64,000 nucleotides of DNA from Pelodera strongyloides (taxonomy: Eukaryota > Nematoda > Chromadorea > Rhabditida > Rhabditidae): positions 124,001 to 188,000 of the forward strand of contig JAANDG010000140.1 of NCBI GenBank assembly GCA_036852015.1. Reading direction: 5' to 3'. Under the pieces are notes generated by a model, which had not been told where the DNA came from, made no database searches, and saw nothing but the letters and a program-made list of their open reading frames with translations. A program made the translations under genes and the position numbers. Numbering within the stretch: the first letter of the stretch is position 1; every line of letters starts with the position of its first letter. Of this stretch, positions 10,786 to 20,355 are shown piece after piece.

Positions 10786-12961
10786 TCTTCACCCGCGCAG
10801 AGCGCCGCGTACCATCCCGCCTTGTGCGCTTTTGCAGAGGCGCACAAGGCGGGAAAGTGAGCGGCGCTCTGCGCGGGTATGTCTGCAGCACAAGGCGGGA
10901 AAGTGAGCGGCGCTCTGCGCGGGTATGTCTGCAGCGCACTATGCGGGAAAGTCGGCGGGGCTCTACGCGGGTTAGTGCGCGGCGCTCTATGCGGGTAAGT
11001 TCGCCGCGCTCTACGCGGTTACACTAGCCATTAGGCTCCTCCCCTTGCCCCGCCCACTTCACAATATAAAAAATATCATACAAAAGCGATAAAATAATTT
11101 TATTAATTCAACACTGATAGAATACAATAAAAATGAAGCGATTAAAAATAATTCGAAATATACTACGAACTGATCAAACTTGAGGAACTTACTTTCATAA
11201 TATTAACGAAATAGACTGCTAGCAAAAGTTTCGTCAATATAAGTCTCTACACAATACTACACAACATAATTATTCATAATAACTTCTAAACCTTACTAGA
11301 GGGATTAAGGAACAGCATTTAAGTAAACTTAGGGACTTTTCGATTGTATGTCTAGTTACAATCTACAACAAAATAAGGCAAGCTGCAAATAATCTGAGTA
11401 ATAAGTAACTATAATAGATACTCAGCTACTGTGGAACTATTTTGTATAGAATGGCGAGAAGTTAAACAAAGTGGACTAAGTTAGTAGGATGCACGAGTTT
11501 TTCAACATACAAAAGAGAAATACTGCTTAAGAATTATAATGACGAATGACGACAAATGGGGGAATGGCTAAACAAGCTCCCTATTAACAAGCACTTAGTA
11601 AACGTTTTCTCTAGTGTCTAGGAACACATTAGCCGTTACTTAAAGCATCCCAACACCTAAAATGAAAGAACTAGCCAGTATTTATCAAGAAACACTTGAG
11701 ACGACAGCGAACGCGCGACTTCTTCTTGAAACACCAAACACTGCAGAACTTGAAGCTTTGGCGCTTTGTTGAAGGAAGAGGTGGCATCTGCAATTTGCAA
11801 TATTTAGATGCATGAGTATGGGAGCAAAAACTACGTTCAATAAGGGTCTAAATTCTAATTCCCAGTACATCTAATAAAACATTCCGGTACTCGTCCTTGA
11901 TGTTTTGGAGGAAAATTAACTTGTTTTCGGCAGATGTGCAGCATTTAACGCTTACTGAATAATAATGAAACAATAATAAACATACCTATACTTTCCTTGT
12001 TCGTACTAAATTGTTCCGAAATGCCAGACCCTTCACCTTTGTAAATTTTAACCATCAACAGGCGAGGAATTCTGGACGTTTGGCGATTGCTGTTGCGCAC
12101 TAAAACATATAAGCTTTCATAAACAACTATTGTCTTTGTATGCATAGTCATTTGCGCGTAATGCATGTATGTAGAGAGAGTTGTGCAACGTAAACATCAC
12201 AAGCAGCCTATGCTTCCGGTATATAAAATATTTCAATATACAATAAGTAGAAAAAAGATACTTACAATTAGCACTTCTCACTGGTGTCGTAGGTGAAGCC
12301 ATAGCGCAAGGCCCATTCCTTCAGCCTTACGGTATACAGACATGCTTTTTCATCCTGCACCTGCTGCATACATCCTGCAGCAATAAACAATAGACAATTA
12401 ACATAAGAACAGTGCATCAAAAAACCGTCAATGGAACTTCAAGTGAATAAAAGCTTTAAATGTACTAAATTCTATCATATGTACTCGTCGGGATGACCAC
12501 GGAAGATTCACTTAAACAGGAAACGAAGAATTATACACAACAAACTAAACAAACGGAAAATAATACGAAAAACGCACAAAGAAAATAAAAAAAAAATTGA
12601 GAAAAAGTGCATTTTAGCGGCGAAACTCCATTATTTGTAGCAACTATTTGTTGCAACTACGGTACTGCAGCTGAAAATAATTTCTTGAGAGAAGACTTTT
12701 CGCGAGTGCGCGGCGCTCTATGCGGGAATGTACGCGGGAAAGTATGCGCCCGCAGCTGGGCGATCCAAATTGTCAAAATTGTGATTTCAGAGACATTGCT
12801 CCGGAAGCGTACCGTGCGGCGCTCTATGCGGGAAAGTATGCGCGCACACCGTGATCATGCGGGAAAGTATGCGCGCACACCGTGATCATGCGTGAAAGTA
12901 TGCGCGCATGCCTAGAACGTGCGGGAAAGTCTGCGGCGCTCTGCGCGCCACAGAACGTAGC
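10781..12961. mobile_element. GC-rich composite insertion with conserved edges
   Basis: Left edge tctggtcttcacccgcgcag and right edge gccacagaacgtag bracket the DNA inserted in the integrase. Each end holds tandem gcgggaaagt...gcggcgctctgcgcggg units and hairpins (10790-11030 and 12700-12960); the middle is AT-rich. A 110-bp version with both edges is at 51791-51900, and related edges occur at 24240-24620, 39190-39590 and 50170-50450. I know no named family with these edges. Confidence 0.5.
12268..12417 (-). CDS. Small cysteine-containing open frame, possible captured exon
   Basis: A 49-codon frame on the minus strand begins MHCSYVNCLLFIAAGC and continues with CLYTVRLKEWALRYGFTYD to a C-terminal EKC and TAA. 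It contains a ctgcag that could be a splice acceptor, so the real exon may begin at CMQQVQ. It lies inside the composite insertion at 10781-12961. I do not recognise the family; it could be the last exon of a host secreted protein carried by the element, or chance. Confidence 0.3.
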   Translation of the reverse strand: MHCSYVNCLLFIAAGCMQQVQDEKACLYTVRLKEWALRYGFTYDTSEKC

Positions 12962-13225
12962 AGAGGAAATATAAGTCAGTGGTCGAGAATTCACAATTGC
13001 TTCGACTTCTGTGATTGTTGTATTGAACTGCTCTATATCAGTGAATAGATTGTTCTCAACCTTGTATAAAGCTTTCTTAGTCAGTCCAACCATTTTTTCG
13101 TAAACACCTCCTTTCCAAGGTGATAATGGAGTTATAAATTTCCATTCAATACCTTTGGCTTGAAGTTTCTGATTCATCATTATAAGTTCCTCTTTATTTT
13201 CGGGGTGGAACAGTTTTGCTGCCAA
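12962..13225 (-). pseudogene. BEL/Pao integrase core, second part
   Basis: Holds the region with PLSPWKGGVYEKMVGLTKKA, where the glutamate is expected to be the third catalytic residue of the DDE triad, and ends at NSRPLTYISS where the GC-rich insertion begins. A frameshift near 13230-13260 separates it from the preceding part, and the second aspartate (SDNGTSF context) lies in the broken stretch. Confidence 0.8.
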
Positions 13226-13251
13226 CCCAAATGAAGTTCCATTGTCTGAAA

Positions 13252-13770
13252 CTATGCTCTTAGGATTTCCCCTTCTTGCCGGAAAATTCTCTTAAGAGCA
13301 TGGACGAAGTGTATTCCTGATAGACTCGTTGCTATCTCTAGATGGATGAGCCTCGTAGCCAGACAGGTAAAGAGTACAATCCATCTTTTTTGTGTTTCTA
13401 CTTTTCCTTCTGAATTTTTAATATGTAACTGTAATGGTCCCATATAATCTACTCCTGTGTGAGCGAAGGGATTGGACATGTGTACCCTTTCTTTTTGAAG
13501 TTGAGGCATGTGTGGATATTGGTAACTGTTTCCTGTCATTCTCTTACACCTTATGAATTTTCGCAATAGATTTTTAACCTTTTGTCTGTTTTTGGGAAAA
13601 CAAAAGTGCTGTCTTATACTGCTCAGGGTCATAGTCATGCCTCCATGGCCTGTAGCATAGTGATGATGTTTTGTCAGCAATACGTGCAGATTGTCCTTTG
13701 GAATAATTATAATGGGATTTTTGGAATATTCTTCTAGGGTGGAATTGTTTATTCTACCAGTAGCCTCCAT
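13252..13770 (-). pseudogene. BEL/Pao integrase zinc-binding and core, first part
   Basis: Includes HHHYATGHGG and a later CKRM, matching the zinc-binding part of Pao integrases, then GVDYMGPLQL with the first catalytic aspartate and FTCLATRLIHLEI. It overlaps the preceding RNase H frame by a shift at about 13749-13770 and ends at a frameshift before 13252. Confidence 0.85.
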
Positions 13771-15206
13771 ATCCCGTTTGCGTCTTTCGCAACTACATGA
13801 TTTTTGGCAATTTTATCAATATCTTTCTGATACTTGGCTTGATGGTCTGCAATTATTAGTTTCGTGGCTACTATGTGATCAGTTGTAGTAATTATGTTAT
13901 TTGTGGATATTTCCTTAAGGTGTTCGGATGCATTTGGTTTCAACTTTATTTTGTTCATCCATTTTCTACATATCTTCAGTGCTCTGGATGTTGAATTTAA
14001 GAGTCTTATCCATGAGCTTTGGTTTTCTATGTTCACTACACTGGCATCATCACTTTCACTGATTTCTTGATTATTGACTGAATTGACGACAAATTGGTCT
14101 ATTGGTATTATCCATTTATTTCGTGACTGTTCAGGCCATTGTTCTGTTGGCATATGAATGAAGCTTGGGCCTGTGAACCAAGTTGATGATTCTAATGTTG
14201 AACTGTCAACTACTCCTTTTGTACCGAGATCAGCAGGATTGAGATCTGTTGGTACATAATGTATAGAGTGTCGAATTTTAGAACCGACTTGATCAATATT
14301 TGATCTTATTTCTTTTACTCGGTTTCTTGTAAAGGTGTCTAGTGATTGCACGTTTTTATGAATTACCCACGACAGAGCGCAAGTTGAATCACTAAACATG
14401 ATCACTTCTTTAAAGTTAATATCCGATTCCTTTAGAATGGTCAGTGCCAGCTTGCTAGTTGCTAGTAGCGCCATTAATTCTCCTCGTGGAATAGTCATTT
14501 TTGACATAACTGGATACAATTTACATTTACTGATTAATAAGGTTTTATCATTTTGTCCTGTTTCTTTCGATAGAACGTATGCACAAGCTGCATACCCCTT
14601 TTCTGACGCATCACCAAATATTGCAAGTTTATTACCATGTAGTAGATTTTTAAGATGTCTCGGTATTTTAATCGAAGTGGGAATTATCTTATCACAAATT
14701 CTCTGGTAGGTTTGTGTGTCTTTTTCGTCCAATTGCTGATCCCATTCGTAATTTTTAATGCATAGATATTGTTTGAACACCTTTGCTTCTATTAGAAGTG
14801 GTGACCCAATTCCTAATGGATCAAAGTTCTTAGCGACATTTTTCCATACTTTTCTTTTAGTATTTACACCTTCTTGTGATATTTTTATCGAAATTTCATA
14901 AGTATCTTCATGGGTATCCCATGTCATTCCCAGAACTTTTTGTTTTATATCGTTAGCTCGATCTTCTTCTTTAATTTGTTTATTTGTAGTGGAATCACTA
15001 CTTTTATATTCTCGCAAATTCATCCCCATGTTCATGAAGATGTCCTTGGTTGTTTTATAGATTTCAATAGCTTCATCTGCTGAATTTGCACCTAATATTA
15101 GGTTATCAACATATATATTTCGTAATATTTGGTTTGCCCAAGGATGTTTGTTCACCACGGTTAGGAAATACTGAATTGTCATGTTCAGCAAGTAAGGACT
15201 AGGCAT
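13749..15206 (-). pseudogene. BEL/Pao reverse transcriptase end and RNase H region
   Basis: Begins SPYLLNMTIQYFL followed by RNIYVDNLILGA, the YVDN variant of the RT catalytic box typical of Pao elements, then the connecting DUF1759/peptidase-A17-type region, and LAIFGDASEKGYAACAYVL with the first RNase H aspartate. PTDLNPADLGTKG is another Pao hallmark. The frame opens just after an in-frame stop relative to the upstream RT part. Confidence 0.88.
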
Positions 15207-15370
15207 TTAATTCCCAAATGGTACTCTGCAGAATCGGTATGGCTACCAACATTTTCAGAAGTTAGTTGGCTTAGTGAATATCTCTGACCCAGTAGAACCT
15301 GGTTACATCTCTGTGTGATTCTTGTAAATAGACTTGATGGAAATGCTTTTTCTATGTCACTTATTATCAT
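15185..15370 (-). pseudogene. BEL/Pao reverse transcriptase middle, frame-shifted
   Basis: SDIEKAF carries the first RT catalytic aspartate. After it, fragments of the expected protein appear in two other frames (RDVTRFYWVRDI, then YRFCRVPFG followed by a stop), showing at least two frameshifts and a nonsense change. Confidence 0.75.
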
Positions 15371-16199
15371 AAGAGGCTTTATTTCTTGTTCTCAATAATA
15401 GTTCGACTATGTTTGGTAATAACGATGGTCCCGTATTCAGTGATACTTCTCCTTTATAGTGACTGTTTGCATCATATACAATTCTGACCTTCGTCGTTTT
15501 ACTGTCTTTGACTACACAACTATGGGGTATATAATATACTGGGCCTTGTGGTAAATACGGTGCTTCTTCTATTATACCAGTTTCTTTTTGTGTTCTTATA
15601 ATCTTGTCGTATTCCTTTAACCGCTCTTTACTTGTTTCGCTGAGTCGTTTCAATTGTGACACGAGTCTTTTATATGCAAGTCTTTTATTGTCACATAATT
15701 TGCTTTCTTTTCCATTGAACGGGAATTGAACATGTGCTTTGTTATCAATTATTTGTGTAGATTCTTCGAATTGTCTCATTACTTCTTGGTTGATTTCTGA
15801 TTCAGCTTCTTTGTCTGGATTATCTGCAATACCAATTTGATCTAAGTCCCACATTGTTCTCAAATCAGGGTTCAGATGCTCAATCGTTTCACACTTATTT
15901 ACTTCGGAAATCGTAGGTTTTATACAGTCGTCGGATGTTGTTTGGACGCCACTAATACAGATTCCGAAAACAGTTTCTAATGCTATCATTCCTGAAGGTA
16001 ATCTTTTTATTGTGGGATGTTTACCCAACAGGTCGCCCAGATGATCTTGTCCAATTAGAATGTCTACATTGAGAATCGCATCTTCATTGATATTTTCTGG
16101 AATAGATAATTCATTCAGTTTTAAACATTTTTGGTCAAGTTTCGAGATTTGTTTGCAACAAAATCTCATTTGCATGTCCTCTATGATTCTAATTCTCAT
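15357..16199 (-). pseudogene. BEL/Pao protease end and reverse transcriptase start
   Basis: Contains LNVDILIGQDHLGDLL-type sequence after the protease, then WDLDQIGI and the RT fingers region with GIIEEAPYLPQGPVYYIPH and KVRIVYDAN. It ends by frameshift at 15357-15370. The order matches BEL/Pao pol. Confidence 0.85.
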
Positions 16200-16205
16200 A
16201 GTAAT

Positions 16206-16454
16206 TTATTCATTGTGTTTTGACATTAATGTTATCTTTGATAACGTGATTTGTTTATTCTGAGGTTTTCTTCCAAACGTAGCTATTGAAGTATTTGAAA
16301 TGGAACCTTTTGGAAGGTTTATATTTTCTGCTGATTTTTTATTCATAAACGAGTGTGACGCGCCTGTGTCAATGAATATAGTAAGTGGTTTTCTGGTTGT
16401 TTTTTCAATCGCTCTGCATATTAACATTTGTGTTTCGATAATTTGGCAAACCAT
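16206..16454 (-). pseudogene. BEL/Pao aspartic protease
   Basis: TIFIDTGASHSFMNK holds the D-T/S-G active-site box of the retroviral-type protease, which in BEL/Pao lies between gag and RT. It is out of frame with both neighbouring parts. Confidence 0.85.
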
Positions 16455-16745
16455 TGCCTTCTTTTTATTCCTTACCGGAAAAAATGATTCGACGATTCTG
16501 TTGTGGATTCTTCGTCATCTGTCTGATCGTTTTCGCTATTCTGAGTTTCTTGTTCTGTAAGTAAGTGAACATTATGTGTAGGTTTTCTGGAATAGTTGTT
16601 TTTCCAGGGCGGCAGACCTCCCTGTCTCTGGCTTTCTCTGGAGAAAACCTTTTGTGGACGCCATTCTTTTCTACTTTGTGTACCATCCTTATTAGGCATG
16701 GGACTCTTTGCATAGTGCTTTTTTGTATCACTGTCTTCTGCCACT

Positions 16746-18929
16746 TTACTTGTCTATTTTCCGTCTGATTTTGTCCGCTGTTTGGGACATACTGTCTTTC
16801 TCTTGAATTTTCTCGAGAGGATGTTCTCTGTACCATCTCTGATCTTGGTTATTTTGCCTGAAATTGTGTTTTGAGAATTCTCCTCTTCGATCATTTCTTT
16901 CAATATAACCTTTGTTCCACCATTTATTACCAAATGCTGGGTCCCGCGAACGTTGTGGGTACTTGTACTGTTTGGAAGTGAAACAAATTTTCGTGTTGTG
17001 TTCTTTGTTACACTTCTCACAGTTTCCTTCAGAGCAATCTTTTGTCTGGTGATCATTTTCAAAGCACTTTTTACATACGTTTTCCTGATTCATCTTGTCA
17101 TTCAAGACGTTGGCGTTGATTTGTTGTGTGCAGTGCACTGTTCTGTGACCTGTCTTTTTGCACACTAAACATGGTTTGAATGCTGAAATTTCGGTATAGT
17201 AATGATTTTTAGCCCTTTCATCATCTGATTTTGATGTGATTTTCTGGAAGATGCTTTTTAATAACTCGTCTACGTTGTATTCCATACCTCTTTGTCTTTC
17301 TTCTTGATTGATCTGGTTGACAATTTCCCATGGAAATCTTCTTTTGATTTCGTGTTTAAACATCATATTATCGAGATTCTCGTACTTGCTGAGTCGTAGG
17401 AAACTTGCTTTCAGGTTGAAGAACGTGCTCTGAAGTTGTTGAGTAGACAAGTTTGATTGAGGAATTGACGCAATTTGACTGTACAAGGCTCTCTTTTTGG
17501 TAACTGTGTCACCAAATTGTTCCTTGATTAGTTTTACTGCATCCTGATAACATTCTCCAGTCACTGGGAACTGTTTAATGCACTCAGCTGCCTGTCCAAC
17601 ACACAGTTTTTTGAGTGTGATGAATTTTTGTATATCTGGACAAGGCTGTGAGTTAATCAGGGCATCAAATTGTTCCCAGAAACTGTCGAAAGATTCGGGG
17701 CTGCCGTTGAATGGCTGGATGTCGATTTGTACCAATGATTTATCAAGTTTCCACTCGCATGTTGTCTGTGTTTGGATTCTTGGAGTAGCCTTGGTTGGTG
17801 CTAATGGGTACGGTGTGGATGTCAACTGCGGTGCCCAGTTGCTGTCTGTAGGTGTAATCTGAATGGATTGTGGATTATTCGGATATGGAGTTTGGTTTAA
17901 AAGTCTATCCACACGTTCCCGTGGTTGATTTCTTACAATACTATCCCTTCTGAGTTGTGTGTGGTGTTGAACTGTATTACTGCCTTTTGGCGTATCTCTA
18001 GAGCGTTCGGTAGGTAGATCACTGAGCTCGTATGCAATTGTACACGACAAAAGTTCTCTCACGACCACCTTGAAGGCTGAAACGCACTTTGTTACTTTGA
18101 TGATAAGATCAACACCATTAGCACGTAGAAAATAATCCCAATACTGCACATTGTTATTTTGTGCAATTTCATCAACCTGTGTGAGTTTTTCCTGCATTTT
18201 TTCCAATGCCTTTATCTCCTCCTTGAGTTTTTTATGAACACTCTTCCTTGTTCTTTCACTCAAATTACTTATCTGCAAATTTGCATATATGTCCAATTGG
18301 TATTCCGACTCTTCCAACTGTTCTTTAACCTTCCTAATTGTTTTATCGCAATCTTTCTTAAACGTTTCGTATCTTTCTCTACTTTCAGAATCACTCCTGG
18401 TCTTTTGCGATCTATTTTTCCGTGAATCTCTCTTTCTGAAACGACTGGACTGGGAATTTTCATCAGAACTCTGCCCATTTTCTTTGTCTAAGCTTATGTC
18501 ATAGGCTGTTTTATTTTTCGAACAGCGTCTCGTCGTTCTATCTCTTTCATCTGATTGTCTAGGAACTTCGATTAGTATGTCAGTAGTCGCGTCCTTCTCT
18601 TTCATTCGTTTCTCTGCCTTACACGCTTTCACTTTAGTCTTGCTCACTTTCACTTTATCTCGGGAAAGAAATGAGATGAGATTAATTTCAGAAGATGAAG
18701 ATGAGCATAAGATTTGATAAGGTTTGATATGAGTTTGTGGGAGTGGGACTCCCGTGTGACCACCTGTTAGGTCACCCTGGCTATGACCACCTGTTAGGTC
18801 ATCCTGGTATGCGACCACCTGATAGGTCGCCCTGGTACCAGCTATCATTGGTGAACTACCACTGATAGCTGGGGGGTAAATAGGGTTCGGTTTACTTGCG
18901 GTCGCCATAATTGAACTCGTAGAGTCCAA
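16746..18929 (-). CDS. BEL/Pao Gag polyprotein
   Basis: 727-codon frame. The N-terminal part is charged with likely coiled coil (about residues 180-260); the middle has the DUF1759-type Gag region (PFNGSPESFDSFWEQFDALI through HEIKRRFPWEIV); the C-terminal part has zinc knuckles (CLVCKKTGHRTVHC, CKKCFENDHQTKDC, CEKCNKEHNTKIC). It would coat and package the element RNA. The first ATG lies in the LTR; a second, seven codons on, overlaps the primer-binding site. Residues 30-65 contain a short DLTGGH repeat, from 27-bp direct repeats at about 18740-18820. Confidence 0.85.
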   Translation of the reverse strand: MDSTSSIMATASKPNPIYPPAISGSSPMIAGTRATYQVVAYQDDLTGGHSQGDLTGGHTGVPLPQTHIKPYQILCSSSSSEINLISFLSRDKVKVSKTKVKACKAEKRMKEKDATTDILIEVPRQSDERDRTTRRCSKNKTAYDISLDKENGQSSDENSQSSRFRKRDSRKNRSQKTRSDSESRERYETFKKDCDKTIRKVKEQLEESEYQLDIYANLQISNLSERTRKSVHKKLKEEIKALEKMQEKLTQVDEIAQNNNVQYWDYFLRANGVDLIIKVTKCVSAFKVVVRELLSCTIAYELSDLPTERSRDTPKGSNTVQHHTQLRRDSIVRNQPRERVDRLLNQTPYPNNPQSIQITPTDSNWAPQLTSTPYPLAPTKATPRIQTQTTCEWKLDKSLVQIDIQPFNGSPESFDSFWEQFDALINSQPCPDIQKFITLKKLCVGQAAECIKQFPVTGECYQDAVKLIKEQFGDTVTKKRALYSQIASIPQSNLSTQQLQSTFFNLKASFLRLSKYENLDNMMFKHEIKRRFPWEIVNQINQEERQRGMEYNVDELLKSIFQKITSKSDDERAKNHYYTEISAFKPCLVCKKTGHRTVHCTQQINANVLNDKMNQENVCKKCFENDHQTKDCSEGNCEKCNKEHNTKICFTSKQYKYPQRSRDPAFGNKWWNKGYIERNDRRGEFSKHNFRQNNQDQRWYREHPLEKIQEKDSMSQTADKIRRKIDK
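18895..18907 (-). promoter_or_regulatory. Primer-binding site of the BEL/Pao element
   Basis: TGGCGACCGCAAG on the minus strand, four bases after the LTR end. TGG start and position fit a tRNA-primed site; the complementary 3' tRNA end would be ...GGTCGCCA. Confidence 0.65.
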
Positions 18930-19447
18930 CCGATGACAACAACAAAATGACCGAATCTATTTATTTCAAGAAACGAGAGCTTGAGATGTCGATCCACGGG
19001 TCTTAAGTCCTCGGGAAGCAGGGGCTCCAGGCTCTCTGCTGCTTCCCTTTCTATGCCGGGGGAATCCTTCCTCTCTGCGACACGGACCGCCACTTGACGA
19101 CGTTTCTTCAGCCTCTCCACGGGCCTGGCAGTTTTAGCACCGGATCTGGCAACCGGGCTTGGAGAGTAGCTGTCGGATCTCTGACTGTTTAGGGTTACAG
19201 TCAACCTTTAGCGCTTTTAGAGAGGATCGCTACCTCTTTGGAGAACTGTAGACGGAGCAGTTGTTGCCAAGCTGCCAGTTGTTGCCATACTCTCCATTCT
19301 TAGCCGAGAGTATTTATACTTAAGTTAGCACTCTAATAAAGTCGTTATTTCCTGTTACTTGCGTAACCAGCGTCATATTAGACACAAGCAATAATGTATG
19401 TTTTGGAATACGTTTCTCCTGTAATTCTATATATTTCAATAGTTGCA
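18912..19447 (-). repeat. 5' LTR of the BEL/Pao-type element
   Basis: 536 bp, paired with 9341-9883. It ends (minus strand) GAGTTCA and is followed by ATTA and the primer-binding site. Confidence 0.9.
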
Positions 19448-19489
19448 ACGTATAGTTGCAACAACGAAAGAATTTTTTGAAACAATTAG

Positions 19490-19835
19490 TTAAAGGGAGA
19501 GGCCGCCCACGAGAAAAAGTCTCGTGGGATAGGTTCACCTCGAATTGCACATTTTTTATAATTTCTATTGATACTATGACCTATGACGGTCAAAATGCGA
19601 AAATTGCAGTAAATTTCCTTTGCTCACCGAAGTAGGAGAGCTTGCTCAAAAAGCTAAACTACCTCGAATTTATAAAACAATTGAAGTACCGCAGCCGTGG
19701 TAAGTGGGAAATAGCGCAGCAGGGCTGCAGACGCTAGAAGATACAGGGCCCTTTTATCATCACATGTCTATCACAACAATCTCTGCACCTCCAACCCTGT
19801 CACGCTATTGATGCATATAAACCGTAAACACGTAT
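19490..19835. repeat. Partial palindromic TTAA element
   Basis: The block ataggttcacctcgaattgcac and the following 150 bases match one arm of the complete element at 46848-47345. The other arm is missing. A stub with gcccacgagaaaaagtctcgtggg lies at its left end. Confidence 0.55.
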
Positions 19836-19840
19836 TTTAA

Positions 19841-20002
19841 AGCGAAATGCTAGCCCCTTTGGAAAATGTGCATATGATGAGCAAATCCTATGTATCCTAT
19901 GCTAATTTTGTACGATCGTCCACGCAATCGTACACAATTAGCATAGGATACATAGGATTTGCTTATCATATGCAAATTTTCCAAAGAGGCTAGCATTTCG
20001 CC
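19841..20002. mobile_element. Palindromic TTAA element, AGCGAAATGCTAGCC family
   Basis: Near-perfect inverted repeat over its whole length, flanked by TTAA on both sides (19837-19840 and 20003-20006). Other copies are at 43853-44013 and 59977-60131. Probably a non-autonomous piggyBac-like element, judged by TTAA target and termini. Confidence 0.75.
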
Positions 20003-20085
20003 TTAACCTTTCTGACTACGGTACCTGGCCGAACTGTTTGCCGGGGAATAACTCTGTCAGTTCTAGGTGCAAAGAAATGCGGTTT

Positions 20086-20355
20086 TCACTCTAACATTTC
20101 TGCCAGACAATAAACAATACCAGTACTTTGAGAATTAGAAGAATCAGTGGAAAAAGTATAAGAAAAGTATTTTGTGGAACTGCTTTGAATAACGTATTCG
20201 AAAGAGACAATCGGACATATTTTACATCTACTATTATTACAAGGTGAACCAAATTGTTTTGTTCCCTCTAAAGAAATCATTTTGAGATTGGGACCAATTT
20301 TAGTAGATCTGAATGAGTTGGGTAAGTAGTAATTTGGGCTTGTAGCAGAGCACAT
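20086..20355 (-). pseudogene. Penelope-like element fragment (linker and start of GIY-YIG region)
   Basis: The minus-strand frame has GTKQFGSPCNNSRCKICPIV, a PC..SRCKxCP cysteine linker followed about 35 residues later by STGIVYCL. That spacing is characteristic of the region before the GIY-YIG endonuclease in Penelope-like elements. No reverse transcriptase was found next to it. Confidence is limited by the short length. Confidence 0.5.

Larger units (their letters stand above)
9341..19447 (-). mobile_element. BEL/Pao-type LTR retrotransposon, degenerate and interrupted
   Basis: Two matching LTRs flank a minus-strand internal region ordered as in BEL/Pao elements: gag with zinc knuckles, aspartic protease, reverse transcriptase, RNase H region, integrase and integrase C-terminal tail. 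Pol is broken by several frameshifts and at least one stop. A GC-rich composite (about 10781-12961) splits the integrase, and a foldback element (10307-10537) lies in its tail. I could not identify a clear target duplication: the bases outside the two LTRs (acgta and ataat) do not match. The well-kept LTRs indicate a fairly recent insertion, so some of the disruption may be recent or inherited from a defective parent copy. Confidence 0.9.

Noticed and set aside
10305..10847. A 180-codon stand-alone gene
   Set aside because: It is a chimera of foldback-element arms, a BEL/Pao integrase tail and part of the GC-rich insertion.
12700..12960. CRISPR-like array of gcgggaaagt repeats
   Set aside because: The units are irregular in length, GC-rich and overlap hairpins; there are no unique spacers and the genome is eukaryotic.
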